Assembly: GCA_016722525.1 (NCBI GenBank)
Contig: JADKJB010000006.1
Span: forward strand, 62,001-126,000
Direction: 5' to 3'
DNA: 64,000 nucleotides
Origin: Bacteroidota bacterium
GTDB taxonomy: Bacteria; Bacteroidota; Bacteroidia; AKYH767-A; OLB10
The position numbers and the translations under genes are program-made. This document shows, one piece after another, positions 10,694-21,686 of this stretch (position 1 is the stretch's first letter; each line of letters opens with the position of its first letter). The notes beneath the pieces are model-generated. The model was not told the DNA's origin and did not search any database. It saw only the letters and a list, made by a program, of their open reading frames with translations.

Positions 10694-11128
10694 TCAGGTT
10701 TTATAAATATCTCCCTCAAAAAATGACGGATCTGCTTCTTTTTCAGTTTTCTTTTTAAATTTTTCGAATAAGTTCTTGATCTTATCAATGTAAATGGAAG
10801 AATCCTCACCAAATACTTTTGAAGCAAAGGCGGTTCCAATAAGAGTTGCTGTTGTTCTTACTATCGGATTTGAATTTTTAAAAATTAAGTTAGATACTAT
10901 AAAACCTAAGGCAGCCTCAGTTCCTTTTGTAGCCAATTGATTTTTTAACACGCTGTCTTCCTTAAATGAAGCGAAAGTGCTTTTTATAAGATTAATTGGT
11001 TTCAGCCTGTTTGACAATTCTTTAACTTGATTATTAAGAGCTTGTTCTTTCAACTGCTTTTCAGCAGTTAAACGTTCAATTTCAAATTTCAATTCAGCTA
11101 ACGAAGTAATTTGCTTTTTCATCCTCAA
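10694..11128 (-). CDS. Coiled-coil hypothetical protein of an envelope cluster
   Basis: 144 residues, family not recognised. An N-terminal coiled coil (about 8-45, LAELKFEIERLTAEKQL) precedes a moderately hydrophobic stretch (about 75-110, ALGFIVSNLIFKN and TATLIGTAFASKVFG) and a Lys/Glu-rich tail. It overlaps the upstream Holin-X-like gene by 4 bp, so the two are translationally coupled. The three-gene set YtxH, Holin-X, coiled-coil protein is a familiar small envelope or stress arrangement in Bacteroidota, but its role is unknown. Met-1 or Met-3 could be the start. Confidence 0.75.
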   Translation of the reverse strand: MRMKKQITSLAELKFEIERLTAEKQLKEQALNNQVKELSNRLKPINLIKSTFASFKEDSVLKNQLATKGTEAALGFIVSNLIFKNSNPIVRTTATLIGTAFASKVFGEDSSIYIDKIKNLFEKFKKKTEKEADPSFFEGDIYKT

Positions 11129-11469
11129 TGTGAATAAATGGATTTTATTATAGTATCAACTAACGAACTCTTGAGCCATTTGTCTTTTGTTATTAAAATA
11201 ATAAAGCAAGCCAATGCATAAAAGCCGGCAACTATGAGAAATCCTAAATAAATTTTTCCCGTCATTTCGGCTATACCAAATGCAATTGCAAAACTAATAA
11301 ATACCAATACCAGCGATGCGAAAACTCCCAGTATTATATTAATGATAGCTGTTGATGCAATTGCTGCTCCTTTTTCTGTTGCCTTTAATTTATAGAGTTC
11401 AGCACTAACGTTCACGAAATCTTTGATATCGTCAACAACGTCATTCATTTCATTTTTGATTGTATCCAT
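11125..11469 (-). CDS. Holin-X-like (DUF1469) membrane protein
   Basis: 114 residues with two adjacent membrane segments (about 38-65, IINIILGVFASLVLVFISFAI, and 73-97) and an amphipathic N-terminal helix. This is the layout of the phage-holin/Holin-X superfamily annotated as DUF1469. Despite the name there is no phage context; family members are ordinary inner-membrane proteins, often beside YtxH. It overlaps the downstream gene by 4 bp and follows YtxH by 32 bp. Confidence 0.8.
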   Translation of the reverse strand: MDTIKNEMNDVVDDIKDFVNVSAELYKLKATEKGAAIASTAIINIILGVFASLVLVFISFAIAFGIAEMTGKIYLGFLIVAGFYALACFIILITKDKWLKSSLVDTIIKSIYSH

Positions 11470-11501
11470 AGTAGTAAGTTCTTTATAATTACTAAAAAGT
11501 G

Positions 11502-11708
11502 TTAGGCTTCAGTTTTTGATTTTTCATCTTTCAAACCATCTAATGCTTCTTCTGCTTTCTGTATAATTGAATCGGCCAGATCTTTAGCTGCATCTGTGAG
11601 TTTCTGACGACTTTCAGATCCTTTTTGAGGTGCTATTAGAATACCAATAGCAATGCCTGCAGCAACTCCTGCCAGAAGGGCAATAACTAATTTCCCATTT
11701 TCTCCCAT
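11502..11708 (-). CDS. YtxH-domain protein
   Basis: About 68 residues starting MGENGKLVIA; an in-frame Met at 11735 would add 9 unlikely residues. The YtxH pattern is complete: a glycine-rich membrane helix (LLAGVAAGIAIGILIAPQKG), then GSESRQKLTDAAKDLAD and an amphipathic tail rich in Ala, Lys and Glu. YtxH proteins are small general-stress membrane proteins with no known activity. It is first in the minus-strand trio. Confidence 0.88.
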   Translation of the reverse strand: MGENGKLVIALLAGVAAGIAIGILIAPQKGSESRQKLTDAAKDLADSIIQKAEEALDGLKDEKSKTEA

Positions 11709-11788
11709 AATATTGTAGGTGTAAGAGTTATACAAATTAAACTATAAAGTTAATCAATTTATTTATTTCTGCTTATGATTTTTATCAT

Positions 11789-12440
11789 TTAACTTAAAGT
11801 ATAGAATTCAGGTTGCTCTGTTTGGTGAGCCCGAATAACTCCAACACTGATTAAATTCACAAGAATACCGATGGCCCTTCTTCTGGATATATTCACCAAC
11901 TTGCAAAACTGTGGTAGTGTTATCTTAGGGTTTGCGCTTAAATAATTCAAAAGTGACTGTTCTTTATCAGTAAATGTAATAACAGCATCCTCATCGCTGG
12001 TTTGCTTTTTTAAAACATCCACTACCACCTTGCTCGCCAGTAAAGATTGATCTTTACTCTGATATAGGCCCACCATTTTCCATCATCACCCAGTGAATAA
12101 TAGGTTTATTAATTCCTTTTGGGACATCTACTTCCAAAATTATTTTTTTTCCTATTCTCCATTCTTTAATACCAATCACTATTTCCGGCTTGCAATAAAA
12201 ACCGGCTGCTTTTTCCAGCATAAATTTCTCTTCTTCAGCGGCTATGCCTGCAATGGTCTTGTCATCTTTAACTCCAATCAAGAGTTTTCCACCCTTATGG
12301 TTGGCAAAGGAAACCATAGTTTTAGCAATTTTATTCTCACTCGTTACTTCTTGCTTAAAATCCAGTTTTTCGCCTTCTCCTTCAGCGATCAACAATTGAA
12401 GATACATGGGTGGTTTGGCTATTTCTTCTTTTGTTTTCAT
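11789..12440 (-). CDS. AlbA_2 (Schlafen-type) DNA-binding / putative ATP-binding protein (two frameshifts)
   Basis: About 217 residues after repair. The N-terminal AlbA_2 domain shows LLIAEGEGEKLDFKQEVTS and SFANHKGGKLLIGVKDD, the hallmark of Schlafen-like putative ATP-binding regulators. The middle, once repaired, reads YYSLGDDGKWWAYIRVKDQS, typical of the short Bacteroidota version. The C-terminal 80 residues look like a winged helix (LPQFCKLVNISRRRAIGIL). Breaks lie at 12103-12104 (one G lost, plus strand) and 12053-12055 (one T lost). The target is unknown. Confidence 0.82.
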
Positions 12441-12516
12441 GGGTCTATAATCGCAATTAGTAGCTCAGGCAGTAGTTTTAATATTTGAAAAGAGTACTAA
12501 AAGTCAGCGTTTAATT

Positions 12517-13209
12517 TTAAATCGAATTCTCCAGTTCCATTAACAATAAGCCTGTAAATCCCTCTATGGCGTTGACAGCTTCATTAGTTTTCCAGTTTTT
12601 CTTATTCCTTTTTTCAACTTTGTTGGAAATAGCCCGTACCTGAAGGCATTTTACTTTTTCTTTAAGACAAACATAAAAAAATGCAGCTCCTTCCATGGAT
12701 TCTACCACTTTGCCATAGTTTTTAGTTGCCTTTTTGATGCTTGCAACAGCGCCGTGCGCTCTTTGAACAGTGATAGCATTGGTCGATTTTATTGCTTCCA
12801 AACAATTTAATCTTTTTTTGAAACTGGCTGTAAGCAAACCATTTTTAAAGGGAGGTTCATTTTTGTTCATCAATCCCATTTCAAAAATGTCAATGTTTTT
12901 TTCGCCGTCTTCTGCTCCAAAATCGCCAAATCTATCGGTTATAATATTTACTAGTTTCACCGGTTGCAGTGCATTATCTAACGAACCACAAATGCCAATA
13001 TTAATAGCAAGGTCATATTTAGTTAAAATTAACGCTTTTGTCAATTTGTAAGTAGTAGCCGTTATACCGATTCCTGTTACCAATACATCTACCAGGTGCT
13101 TTTTTGATCCCTGCAGTGACCATAGCGGTTGGTTTTTAATTTTCTTGCTTTGTTTTATTAAAAAAGCTGCTTCAATTTCGGTTGCCGCTACTAACAGTAT
13201 TTTTGCCAT
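12517..13209 (-). CDS. mqnB: Futalosine hydrolase
   Basis: 230 residues of the nucleoside phosphorylase/MTA-SAH nucleosidase fold, opening MAKILLVAATEIEAAFL. It carries VTGIGITATTYKLTKAL, NIGICGSLDNALQPVK and the purine-site Glu in VESMEGAAFFYVC. The family releases hypoxanthine from futalosine in the alternative menaquinone pathway, which many Bacteroidota use. A different 5'-nucleosidase is possible, but length and the DRFGDFGAEDG region favour MqnB. No other mqn gene is in the window. Confidence 0.85.
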   Translation of the reverse strand: MAKILLVAATEIEAAFLIKQSKKIKNQPLWSLQGSKKHLVDVLVTGIGITATTYKLTKALILTKYDLAINIGICGSLDNALQPVKLVNIITDRFGDFGAEDGEKNIDIFEMGLMNKNEPPFKNGLLTASFKKRLNCLEAIKSTNAITVQRAHGAVASIKKATKNYGKVVESMEGAAFFYVCLKEKVKCLQVRAISNKVEKRNKKNWKTNEAVNAIEGFTGLLLMELENSI

Positions 13210-13330
13210 TTATTAATTGGATTTAAACTAGTTGCGATCACAACTGTTATACTTGCTTGTGATTTTATACCTTTGCCAAGAGCCCAAAATTAATAAGTTA
13301 TTGACTATCTGGTCATTTTAACAAAGAGAT

Positions 13331-13742
13331 ATGGTATTTGTTACCCGTAAAGAGCGTTTTAATGCAGCTCACAAGCTATTTATTCCCGAATGGAGCAATG
13401 AGGAGAACCTCAGAGTTTTTGGAAAATGTTCAAATCCCAATTGGCACGGTCATAATTATGAGTTGTTTGTTACCGTTAAAGGTGAGGTGGATCCATTGAC
13501 CGGTTTTGTGATGGATTTAAAAACTCAGCAGCATACTTAAGTTGAAAGTAATTGATAAAATTGATCATAAAAATATTAACCTCGATGTTGATTTTATGTT
13601 CAATAAAATGCCGTCTACAGAGGTGCTGGCAGTCGCTATCTTGCACCAAATAGCGACTGATATCAAAGATCAGGGTTGCGAACTGCATTCGGTTAAACTT
13701 TATGAAACAGAAAATAATTTTGTTGAATATTTCGGAAACTAA
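13331..13742 (+). CDS. queD: 6-carboxytetrahydropterin synthase / QueD-like (frameshifted)
   Basis: About 136 residues after removing one base. The zinc ligands and core are present: RFNAAHKLFIPEWS (first His), NPNWHGHNYELFVTVKG (HGH), then KIDHKNINLDVDFM and the Glu in KLYETENNFVEY. It converts dihydroneopterin triphosphate to 6-carboxytetrahydropterin in queuosine synthesis, or acts as a 6-pyruvoyl-tetrahydropterin synthase. The frame breaks in the A-run at 13519-13523, which seems to have one A too many (VMDLK then LSSILKLKVID). folE, which makes its substrate, follows 5 bp later, so the pair is a pterin operon. Confidence 0.88.
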
Positions 13743-13747
13743 CAGCT

Positions 13748-14392
13748 ATGAATTCCCATTCCAGTGACGATGATATGGTAAATGAAAATAACCTTGATGG
13801 TTATAAAAAAGTGGATCAGTACAATCAGGAAAAAATTGATAGATTATCAATTTCATATCTTGGTATTCTGAAGGAAATAGGTGAGGATACAGGTCGTGAG
13901 GGTTTGTTAAAAACACCTGAAAGAGTTGCTAAATCTATGCAGTTTTTAACTCATGGATATGATCTTGATCCTAAGCAGATATTATTGTCTGCTCGCTTTC
14001 GGGAAGATTATCAGCAGATGGTAATTGTAAAGGACATTGAAATTTATTCGCTATGCGAACATCACCTGTTACCATTTTTTGGAAAGGCACACATCGCTTA
14101 TATCCCCGACAAATATATTGTTGGGTTGAGCAAAATACCCCGAATTGTTGATGCTTTCGCTCGGAGATTGCAAGTACAAGAGCGATTAACTACCCAAATA
14201 CGAGACTGTATTCAGGAAACTCTGAACCCATTGGGTGTTGCAGTAGTTATTGAAGCACATCACCTTTGCATGCAAATGCGAGGCGTTCAAAAACAAAATT
14301 CTGTGACCACCACATCCGCTTTTACCGGCGAATTTGAAAGCGATCGTACCCGGAGTGAGTTTATTAGTTTGATTGGCAAACGTTTTAGTTAA
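13748..14392 (+). CDS. folE: GTP cyclohydrolase I
   Basis: 214 residues, intact. It shows GLLKTPERVAKSMQFLTHG, the zinc/active-site block SLCEHHLLPFFGKAHIAYIP and EAHHLCMQMRGVQKQNS, all diagnostic. It makes 7,8-dihydroneopterin triphosphate from GTP for folate and queuosine. The N-terminal 30 residues are a variable acidic tail. Only 5 bp separate it from the queD-like gene, so the two are probably translated from one transcript. Confidence 0.97.
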   Translation: MNSHSSDDDMVNENNLDGYKKVDQYNQEKIDRLSISYLGILKEIGEDTGREGLLKTPERVAKSMQFLTHGYDLDPKQILLSARFREDYQQMVIVKDIEIYSLCEHHLLPFFGKAHIAYIPDKYIVGLSKIPRIVDAFARRLQVQERLTTQIRDCIQETLNPLGVAVVIEAHHLCMQMRGVQKQNSVTTTSAFTGEFESDRTRSEFISLIGKRFS

Positions 14393-14461
14393 ATTTCTTA
14401 AATAGGTTTTTGAATCTATTAAACTTCTAATTTTATTCAAATTTTAATCTAGTATTAATTT

Positions 14462-15336
14462 ATGAAAGCATACATATTTCCAGGTCAGGGTTCCCAGTTT
14501 GTTGGAATGGGGAAAGAGCTTTATGAAAGCTCTGCTTTAGCTAAAGAATTGTTTGAACGTGCAAATGAAATTCTGGGATTCAGAATCACCGACCTGATGT
14601 TTTCGGGAACCGACGATGACCTGAAGCAAACCAATGTAACCCAACCTGCAATTTTTATTCATTCTGTAGTTGCAGCGAAAGTTTCCAATGCATCCATTCA
14701 TCCTGAAATGGTGGCAGGGCATTCCTTAGGAGAGTTTTCGGCACTTGTAGCTAACAGAACGTTGCAATTTGAAGATGCATTAAAACTTGTTATTTCCCGT
14801 GCAAATGCCATGCAGGAAGCCTGTTTGCTGAAGCCTTCAACCATGGCGGCAATTCTGGGTCTTGATGACTTGGTTGTAGAAGAAATTTGTGCTTCTATTG
14901 ACGATATAGTAGTTCCTGCAAATTATAATTGTCCCGGTCAAATTGTGATTTCCGGAACTGTTGAAGGGGTTAAAACTGCCTGCGAAAAACTCACCGCTGC
15001 CGGTGCTAAGCGTGCTTTGTTACTGAATGTAGGCGGTGCCTTTCATTCTCCTCTGATGGAACCCGCTCGTCAAAATTAGCCGCAGCGATTGATGAAACTG
15101 CCTTTCATCAACCCATCTGTCCTGTTTATCAAAATGTGAATGCTTTGGCTTCAACCGATCCGGCAACCATCAGGAAAAATTTGATTGACCAACTCACCGC
15201 ACCAGTAAGATGGACTCAAACTGTACGGAATATGATTGCCGGTGGCGCAAGCAGTTTTACTGAAATTGGTCCGGGTAAAGTGTTGCAAGGTTTAGTGAAA
15301 AAAATAGATAAAGCAGCTGAAGTTGCTTCCCTATAA
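14462..15336 (+). CDS. fabD: Malonyl-CoA:ACP transacylase (frameshifted)
   Basis: About 291 residues after repair. It begins MKAYIFPGQGSQFVGMG, with the nucleophile elbow GHSLGEFSA (Ser), the Arg in ISRANAMQEAC and the catalytic His in GGAFHSPLM. It loads malonate onto ACP for fatty-acid synthesis. The frame breaks at 15072-15075, where AAAA should be AAAAA: the first frame ends EPARQN and the second resumes KLAAAIDETAFHQP. The C-terminal piece has the expected PVRWTQTVRNMIAGG and EIGPGKVLQGL. As an essential gene it is unlikely to be truly broken. Confidence 0.95.
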
Positions 15337-15364
15337 TTATTAATCATATTAAATTATAATAGCA

Positions 15365-16740
15365 ATGGAGAAAGTGCAGAATTATATTATTTCCAACAAA
15401 GAAAGGTTTCTGAGTGAGTTATTAGACTTACTTCGAATACCATCTGTAAGTGCCGATTCAAAATACAAGCCTGATGTTCAAAAGGCTGCTGAGTTTATTA
15501 AGAGTAGTCTTGAAAAGGCTGGAGCCGACAAGGTTGAAATTTGTGCTACAAAAGGACACCCTATCGTTTATGGCGAAAAATTTGTGGATGCAAAATTGCC
15601 TACTATTTTAGTTTACGGGCATTATGATGTGCAACCTGCCGACCCGGTAAATTTATGGCATTCGCCTCCCTTTGAGCCAGTAATTAAAGATGATAAAATT
15701 TATGCTCGCGGCGCCTGCGATGATAAAGGTCAGGTTTTTATGCACATAAAGGCCTTTGAAAGTATGATGGTGAATAATTCATTGTCGTGTAATGTTAAAT
15801 TTCTTATTGAAGGTGAGGAGGAGGTAGGCTCAGTAAATCTCGGCGATTTTGTTCGGAATAATAAAGATCGCTTAAAAGCAGATGTTATCTTGATTTCTGA
15901 CACTTCAATGATCGCAAATGATGTTCCTTCCATCACTATTGGTTTACGTGGACTCAGTTATGTTGAAGTGGAAGTTACCGGTCCTAACCGTGATCTTCAC
16001 TCCGGTGTTTATGGTGGAGCCGTTGCTAATCCCATTCAGGTTTTGTGCGAGATGATTGCAGCTACAAAAGATGGTGATAACCATATTACTATTCCGGGAT
16101 TTTATGATGATGTAGTTGTTGTGGACGCAATTGAAAGAGCAGAAATGGCTAAAGCACCATTTGACTTAAATGCATATAAAAAGATCTTGTGATTGATGAT
16201 GTGCATGGCGAAAGCGGATATACTACCAATGAGCGAACTGCTATACGGCCAACATTTGAGTTAAATGGTATCTGGGGTGGTTATACCGGTGAAGGAGCTA
16301 AAACAGTGCTTCCCTCTCAGGCTTTTGCGAAAATATCCATGCGTTTGGTGCCCAATCAAAGCTCTGATAAAATTACTGAACTGTTTGAAAAATATTTTCT
16401 TAGTATTGCCCCTCATTCTGTAAAGGTTAAAGTTAAACCTCATCATGGTGGCGAGGCCGTTGTTACGCCTACCGATTCTGTGGCCTACATGGCAGCAAGT
16501 AAAGCAATGGAAACGACTTTTGGGAAGAAGCCGATTCCTACACGTGAAGGTGGCTCTATTCCCATTGTAGCACTTTTTGAGAAAGAACTTGGTCTGAAGT
16601 CTGTGTTACTTGGATTTGGTTTAAATTCCGACAATATTCACAGCCCGAATGAGCATTATGGAATATTCAATTTCATGAAAGGTATTGAAACTATTCCCTA
16701 TTTTTTCAAAAATTATGCTGAAATGTCTAAACAAAAATAA
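15365..16740 (+). CDS. M20-family dipeptidase (frameshifted)
   Basis: About 458 residues after repair. A zinc peptidase of the M20 family: VYGHYDVQPADP (metal His and catalytic Asp), ARGACDDKGQ (bridging Asp), LIEGEEEVGS (catalytic Glu pair) and the lid-domain GLRGLSYVEVEV. The frame breaks in the A-run at 16178-16182, which needs one more A: the first piece ends AYKKIL, the second continues DDVHGESGYTTNER. The usual annotation is dipeptidase or carnosinase-like. There is no signal peptide, so it is cytoplasmic. A terminator follows at once. Confidence 0.93.
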
Positions 16741-16763
16741 TTAGTGAAAACAGTTTTGTTTAT

Positions 16764-16800
16764 CAAAAGGGCTTTCGTTTAAATCGAAAGCCCTTTTGTT
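16764..16800 (+). terminator. Bidirectional terminator between M20 dipeptidase and surface protein
   Basis: Stem CAAAAGGGCTTTCG / CGAAAGCCCTTTTG around a 7-base loop, A/T-flanked on both sides. It can end the plus-strand dipeptidase transcript and the convergent minus-strand surface-protein gene. Confidence 0.9.
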
Positions 16801-19800
16801 TATTTTCTGATAATCAGTTTCTGATTGTATTGCTCATTTGCACTTCTCACTACCAGTTGATAGATCCCTGCGCTAATAGCTAAATTGTTTACTCTTACAA
16901 TGATTTCATTTTTATCTCCGGCACTATTTTTTTCGGAGTATATTATTTTTCCTGTGAGTTCAATAATTGAAATGCTATATTCGGCTTTATCAGGAACACT
17001 TATGGTAAAATCGCTATTTGAAGCAACCGGGTTTGGATATACGCTGAAGGTTTGACCTTTGCCGAAATAGATCGATTTAATTTCTGAGTAGGTAAATTTG
17101 CCGTCAAAGTCGGTTTGTTTTAATCTGTAATAATTAATTCCTTTCAGCGGCGATTGATCAATTGCCGAATAGGACCGTACTGATGTGCTATTGCCTGCTC
17201 CATCCACTTTTAAAAGAAGTTCGAAATTAACTCCATCATCACTTCTTTCCACTGTGAAGTAATCATTATTGATTTCTGATGCTGTTTGCCACATGATGGC
17301 AGCAGTACTGCCTGCTTTTTTGACTTCAAATGAAACAAGTTCAATCGGTAATGGCGAAGATCCTGCTGCCAGAGTCCACCAGGTGTTAAATGCAGCTATT
17401 GGTCCTGCAAGCGTACTTGATCCGGTTGGATTGCTTTGTCCGGCAACAGGAGGGAACCAACCGGTTGAAACCGGTTCCCATAATTGTGCTCTTGGTGCCA
17501 GTATACCGGTGCCCTCCGAACTTACATAGCTAAAAGTAAGATTCGCATTGGCTGCACCAGTTGTAGTTATGTGCCAAAAACGATCTACTGTGTTAGAGCT
17601 GTTATCAGCACCTGATACATCTCTGACATGTGTTACTGTTGCAGGAAATGGTGTGTTGTCTGCAGCTGTTCTATAAGTGGCAAAGGATACGGTTCCTGCC
17701 GCTCCGGAAGTTTGCTGAAAAGTTAAAGGAATGTAACTTGCGGCATCATATCCGAATGGTACAATACGACTGCCATTTGTATTGATGATCCAATTTACCA
17801 TACGGATGCATCTTCAGTTTCACTTCTTATAAATCCGTTAGTTCTTGATGTAGTACATCCACTTTCAAGGGTGATTAATTTCCCGCCGGTATTTGTAACA
17901 TGATCATCATCCAGATTAAGTTCACCATTTGTTAAAATTAAGAAGTTCTTACAAAACTTCATCATTCGTTTCAGGAGTCACCCAAGTTGTTCCGGCTGAT
18001 CCGGTAAAGTTTATTTCAATATGCCATATTTTTGAGCATTTGTTGAAGCATATCCATTTGGAATTCCTGTAATTGTAGTTGTTGTTGTGCCGTAGTACTC
18101 TACAGTTGAACTAGGATCAAGTTGGTAATTTACCCTATTAAAAGTTGTTGAGTAACCGTTTATCGAACTGGCAATTACGTTGCTTCCGGAATACAATCCA
18201 CCCGGATGACTGGTTCTATATCTTCCTCCGCTATTAACAGTGACTCTGGAATAATAATTATTATTTTGTCTGGCGGATAATACTGCTGAACCCATATCAA
18301 TAGTCCCATTCACAGTTAGTGAATTGTGTGTTGCAGCAACGTTACTGCCAATAGAGGTCATTTGAAATCCGTTCGGACTGGTAGTTGCATTAACTATTGT
18401 ACCCGAATTAATGGTGTATTTTACATGCCTGATTTCATTCGTTGATGAATTCCTAAGGTAGGTTGTTGTCCCAACTCTGCTGAAGTACATTTGTCCAAAA
18501 ATATAATTGTTGGTCAGGTTGTTTGCATGTGTAATAATAGCACTTCCACTTAAAGTGTAATTTGCCCCAAGGTTATAAAAAGATGCTCAGCTAACCCCTC
18601 CACTTACCTGATTGTCGAAATTTAAAGTTCCATCACTCATGGCAAAATCCCCATTTACAGTAACTGTAATTGGGTCGGTGGTATTGGCTGCTCTGGAATG
18701 TAAATTGAAAGTGCCACCACTTTGAGTATAACTGCCGGCAACATCCATGGTAGTTATTCCAGTATCGTATTTTAAATTGAGAGTTCCATTGGAAATTGTT
18801 ACATTTCCATTGATGTTTATATCAGCAGTTCCAATACCTGTTGTGAGCCGGGTGACACCTCCTGCAATTGTCAAATTTCCTGTTATATTGGTGACAATAT
18901 TATGGGTGTTGATTAATGATGTTTCGTTTCCGACAAATGATACATCGCCATCATTAATGGTAAAATTACCTCCAATGTCTACCGTTTCATTACCTGAAGA
19001 TGCGCTTGAAAGAAAATAGGAGCCTGCGAAATTTCCACCAATGGTAACATTGTTGGTCACATTCAAATCCAGTAAAGCATTGTTAGTTCCGGCTAAAGCA
19101 ATGAAAGTGAAAACATCAGTAGTATTGAGAAAATCAACGAATATATCATTATTGCAATTTACCTGAACTGTTTTACCATCACTGATAGTAGCATTCATCA
19201 AACTAAATGTGCCACCATCAAAATCAATATCATTTACAGTTAAAGAAACAGATCCGTTGTTTGCAGCTGCCAGATTATAAATTCCAAAAAACCTTCCGTT
19301 ATTAACATCTATCACTTCGGTGATGTTCATTGAAATATTTCCCTGGCCAATAGAGGTATAGTAATCACCATTATTTACCTGTAAAGTTCCGGATACATTA
19401 ACCGTGGAGAGGCTCGTGTTATTTGGATATATTTGACCATAAAAATCACCATTCACTCCATTCACAATTAAATTTCTTGTAACATTTACCGTAACCGGGG
19501 CATTGGAGTTGGCTACTCTAAAATCCCCGTCGTTAACTATTAAATCTCTGCCAACATTAAGTGTTGTGCCTGCAGCATTTGGAGTACTGTTAACTAAGGT
19601 AGCAACAGTGGATGTAGTAGTAAGTATGAGGTCATTGGTGATATTGAAAATGGATGTTCCTGTTGGGTTGCTTCCTCCATTAAAGTTGTTGGCGCTTCCA
19701 CTATTGATATAGAAATTAGTTGTTGTAAAAGTGAGCGTTTTGTTATTTCTGTCAAGAAACCTGACCCATCCAGGGCTTCCGGAAATAGTAGTATTTCCTG

Positions 19801-21115
19801 TAACCAATAAAGTTAATGGTGCATCCACATTTCTATTAAAATCGAACAAGCCACCTGTAATATTTAAGTTTCCGTTAATAGTTATGTTTGAGTTTCCAAC
19901 TGTGGCTCCAGTCCCTTCAAAGAAACTCCAGTTAGGATTTATGGTAACATTGCCATTTGCAGTCCAGGTTACATTTCCTGCGCAATTAAACTGAACTCCG
20001 GAATAGGAGGACCCCCCTGCACGGGTGTCGGTGTAATTGCCGGTTGTAAGTGTTAAATTTCTGTTGGCTCCGGTTGCCATACGCAACACCCCTGTACCAT
20101 TAATTATAATGTCTTGCAAAGTAAGTGCAGTGGTCATTCCCGTTCCGTCATCCATCGTGATTTGTCCTGAACTCACGGTGAGTGTACCTTTTATTTTTGC
20201 AGGAGCAAACAATCCATCCTGCGACCAACCATTTCCTTCATTAAAAGTTACATTCCCGAAATTGCCTGAAACATTGGTTGGTAATGGGAATCCTGTATTG
20301 TACCATTGGTTAATAGTGATGGATGATGTTGTGGAAAAACTTTCTGCACCAGCAAAAATTGTTGTGCTAACATTAGTTACATTATTGTGGATATAACTTC
20401 CGGTCCCATTCATCGTGAATGTTCCACCAACAGTAACCGGATTATTTGCTGTTAAAATACCACCTGTATTTATTGTTAAATCATTTGCGGATACAGCTGC
20501 ATTTGCAGTAACACTATGTAGTATAATGACACTTGCTCCACAACCGGGAACAACACCGCCCACCCAGGTAGATCCAGTTGTCCAGCTTCCGCTAGCGGTA
20601 GAAGTAATCGTGGCACCGGCATTGCTGGCAGTTAAAGTTCCGTGATTAATTCCGGCTCCATTTGCATCTCCGTTAATTGTTCCTGTTCCAGCTGTTCTTA
20701 AAATATTTCCGCTTGCGCCGGCAATTGTTGCTCTGGCAAAAAGACCGCTTATTGTCATACGGTCATCTCTATTGGTTCCACTACATGAATAAGTGACTGT
20801 TACTGTAGTGGCCGTTACAGCAATAGCTGCTGCTGAAATATTTCTACCGCCTTGGTATCCTACTGCTCCGGTTGCAACCTGAAACTGAAACCCTGCCGGA
20901 ACGGTTAATATTATTGTTACGTTAGCCTGATTCGCGAAGTCGTTGTTATTATTCTCGTCAATTACAATATTTCCAATTGCAGAATAGGCACCCGGAGCCA
21001 CATTTAAACATGTTCCTGAGGCAGGCGTAACTGTTACTTGGCCTTTAGCTTCGTTTAAAACTAAAAGAAATAAGAGCAAGCACAAAAATGGAACGATTTG
21101 GCTGAATCGATTCAT
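16800..21115 (-). CDS. Giant T9SS-secreted repeat surface protein A (frameshifted)
   Basis: About 1440 residues. The start at 21115 (MNRFSQIVPFLCLLLFLLVL) gives a signal peptide cut near LNEAKGQ. Residues 30-170 form a leading beta domain (TVTPASGTCLNVAPGAYSAI); then GSWTTGSTWVGGVVPGC; about 800 residues of Asn/Thr/Gly-rich strands with recurring INGNVTI/VTVNGDF phrases, suggesting a beta-solenoid; a conserved block NLDDDHVTNTGG; and a C-terminal unit with TASEINNDYFTVERS, GINYYRLKQTDFDGKF and the T9SS sorting domain (FSVYPNPVASNSDF, ending QKLIIRK). Frame breaks fall near 18600-18490, 18010, 17940 and 17800. The plus-strand gene at 21687 is a full-length paralogue. It is probably an adhesin or outer-surface structure; no enzyme motif is seen. 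Confidence 0.85.
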
Positions 21116-21686
21116 AAGTGTTATTATTATGGGTTTAACTAGTTTTTCTTTAAAGTCAATTCGAAGTTCAATTCTATTGCACATTAAATTTGATACGGCC
21201 TTATACTCTATCAACTTGTAAAGGGTTTCTTATCCTTGATTAATTAATTCAATTTTTTTCTCGTTCAAATCGTAATAAATTACTTTAATAAGTTCAAATT
21301 CAATTGTCTAACATGCGCACTTGGACAACTATTTGTCCTTGATTTTTACTTTCACCTATTCAAAAGACTTTCCATCAACTAGCATTAAATCACCAATTTT
21401 TAATTGTATTTTTTGTAAGAATTTCATTTGTTTTTAATAAAAGACCAACTGTTTTGTCAGAAAAACAGCATAAACCCATATTTCTAAAACATGTAATAAT
21501 TTGATTGCGAATTTATTGCGATTGAATTATTAATAAATTATTTGTAAGGTCATTTGAAAATACACTGTAAGAAAAATCAAGGTTTCGAAAATCCTTCGAC
21601 TTCAAATTATGGTATTAAGCATAAGGTAATTGAACTTCCTGACAGAAAAAAGAATGATACTGTCATCATTCAAAAAAAAACAGAAA
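21116..21686. other. Divergent intergenic region between the paralogous surface proteins
   Basis: 571 bp of very AT-rich sequence between the two divergent starts, with no credible gene. It contains the inverted repeat GGACAA-CTAT-TTGTCC (21323-21338), a possible regulator site. I see no promoter that fits TTTG-N20-TAnnTTTG well on either strand. Confidence 0.5.

Noticed and set aside
11125..11469. Prophage signal suggested by the holin-like protein
   Set aside because: No other phage gene is nearby; the Holin-X family is chromosomal in Bacteroidota.
18747..20645. Several plus-strand open frames of 69-119 codons opposite surface protein A
   Set aside because: They are antisense shadows of a repeat-rich gene, and their Val/Pro/Leu-rich composition mirrors the Asn/Thr/Gly repeats on the coding strand.
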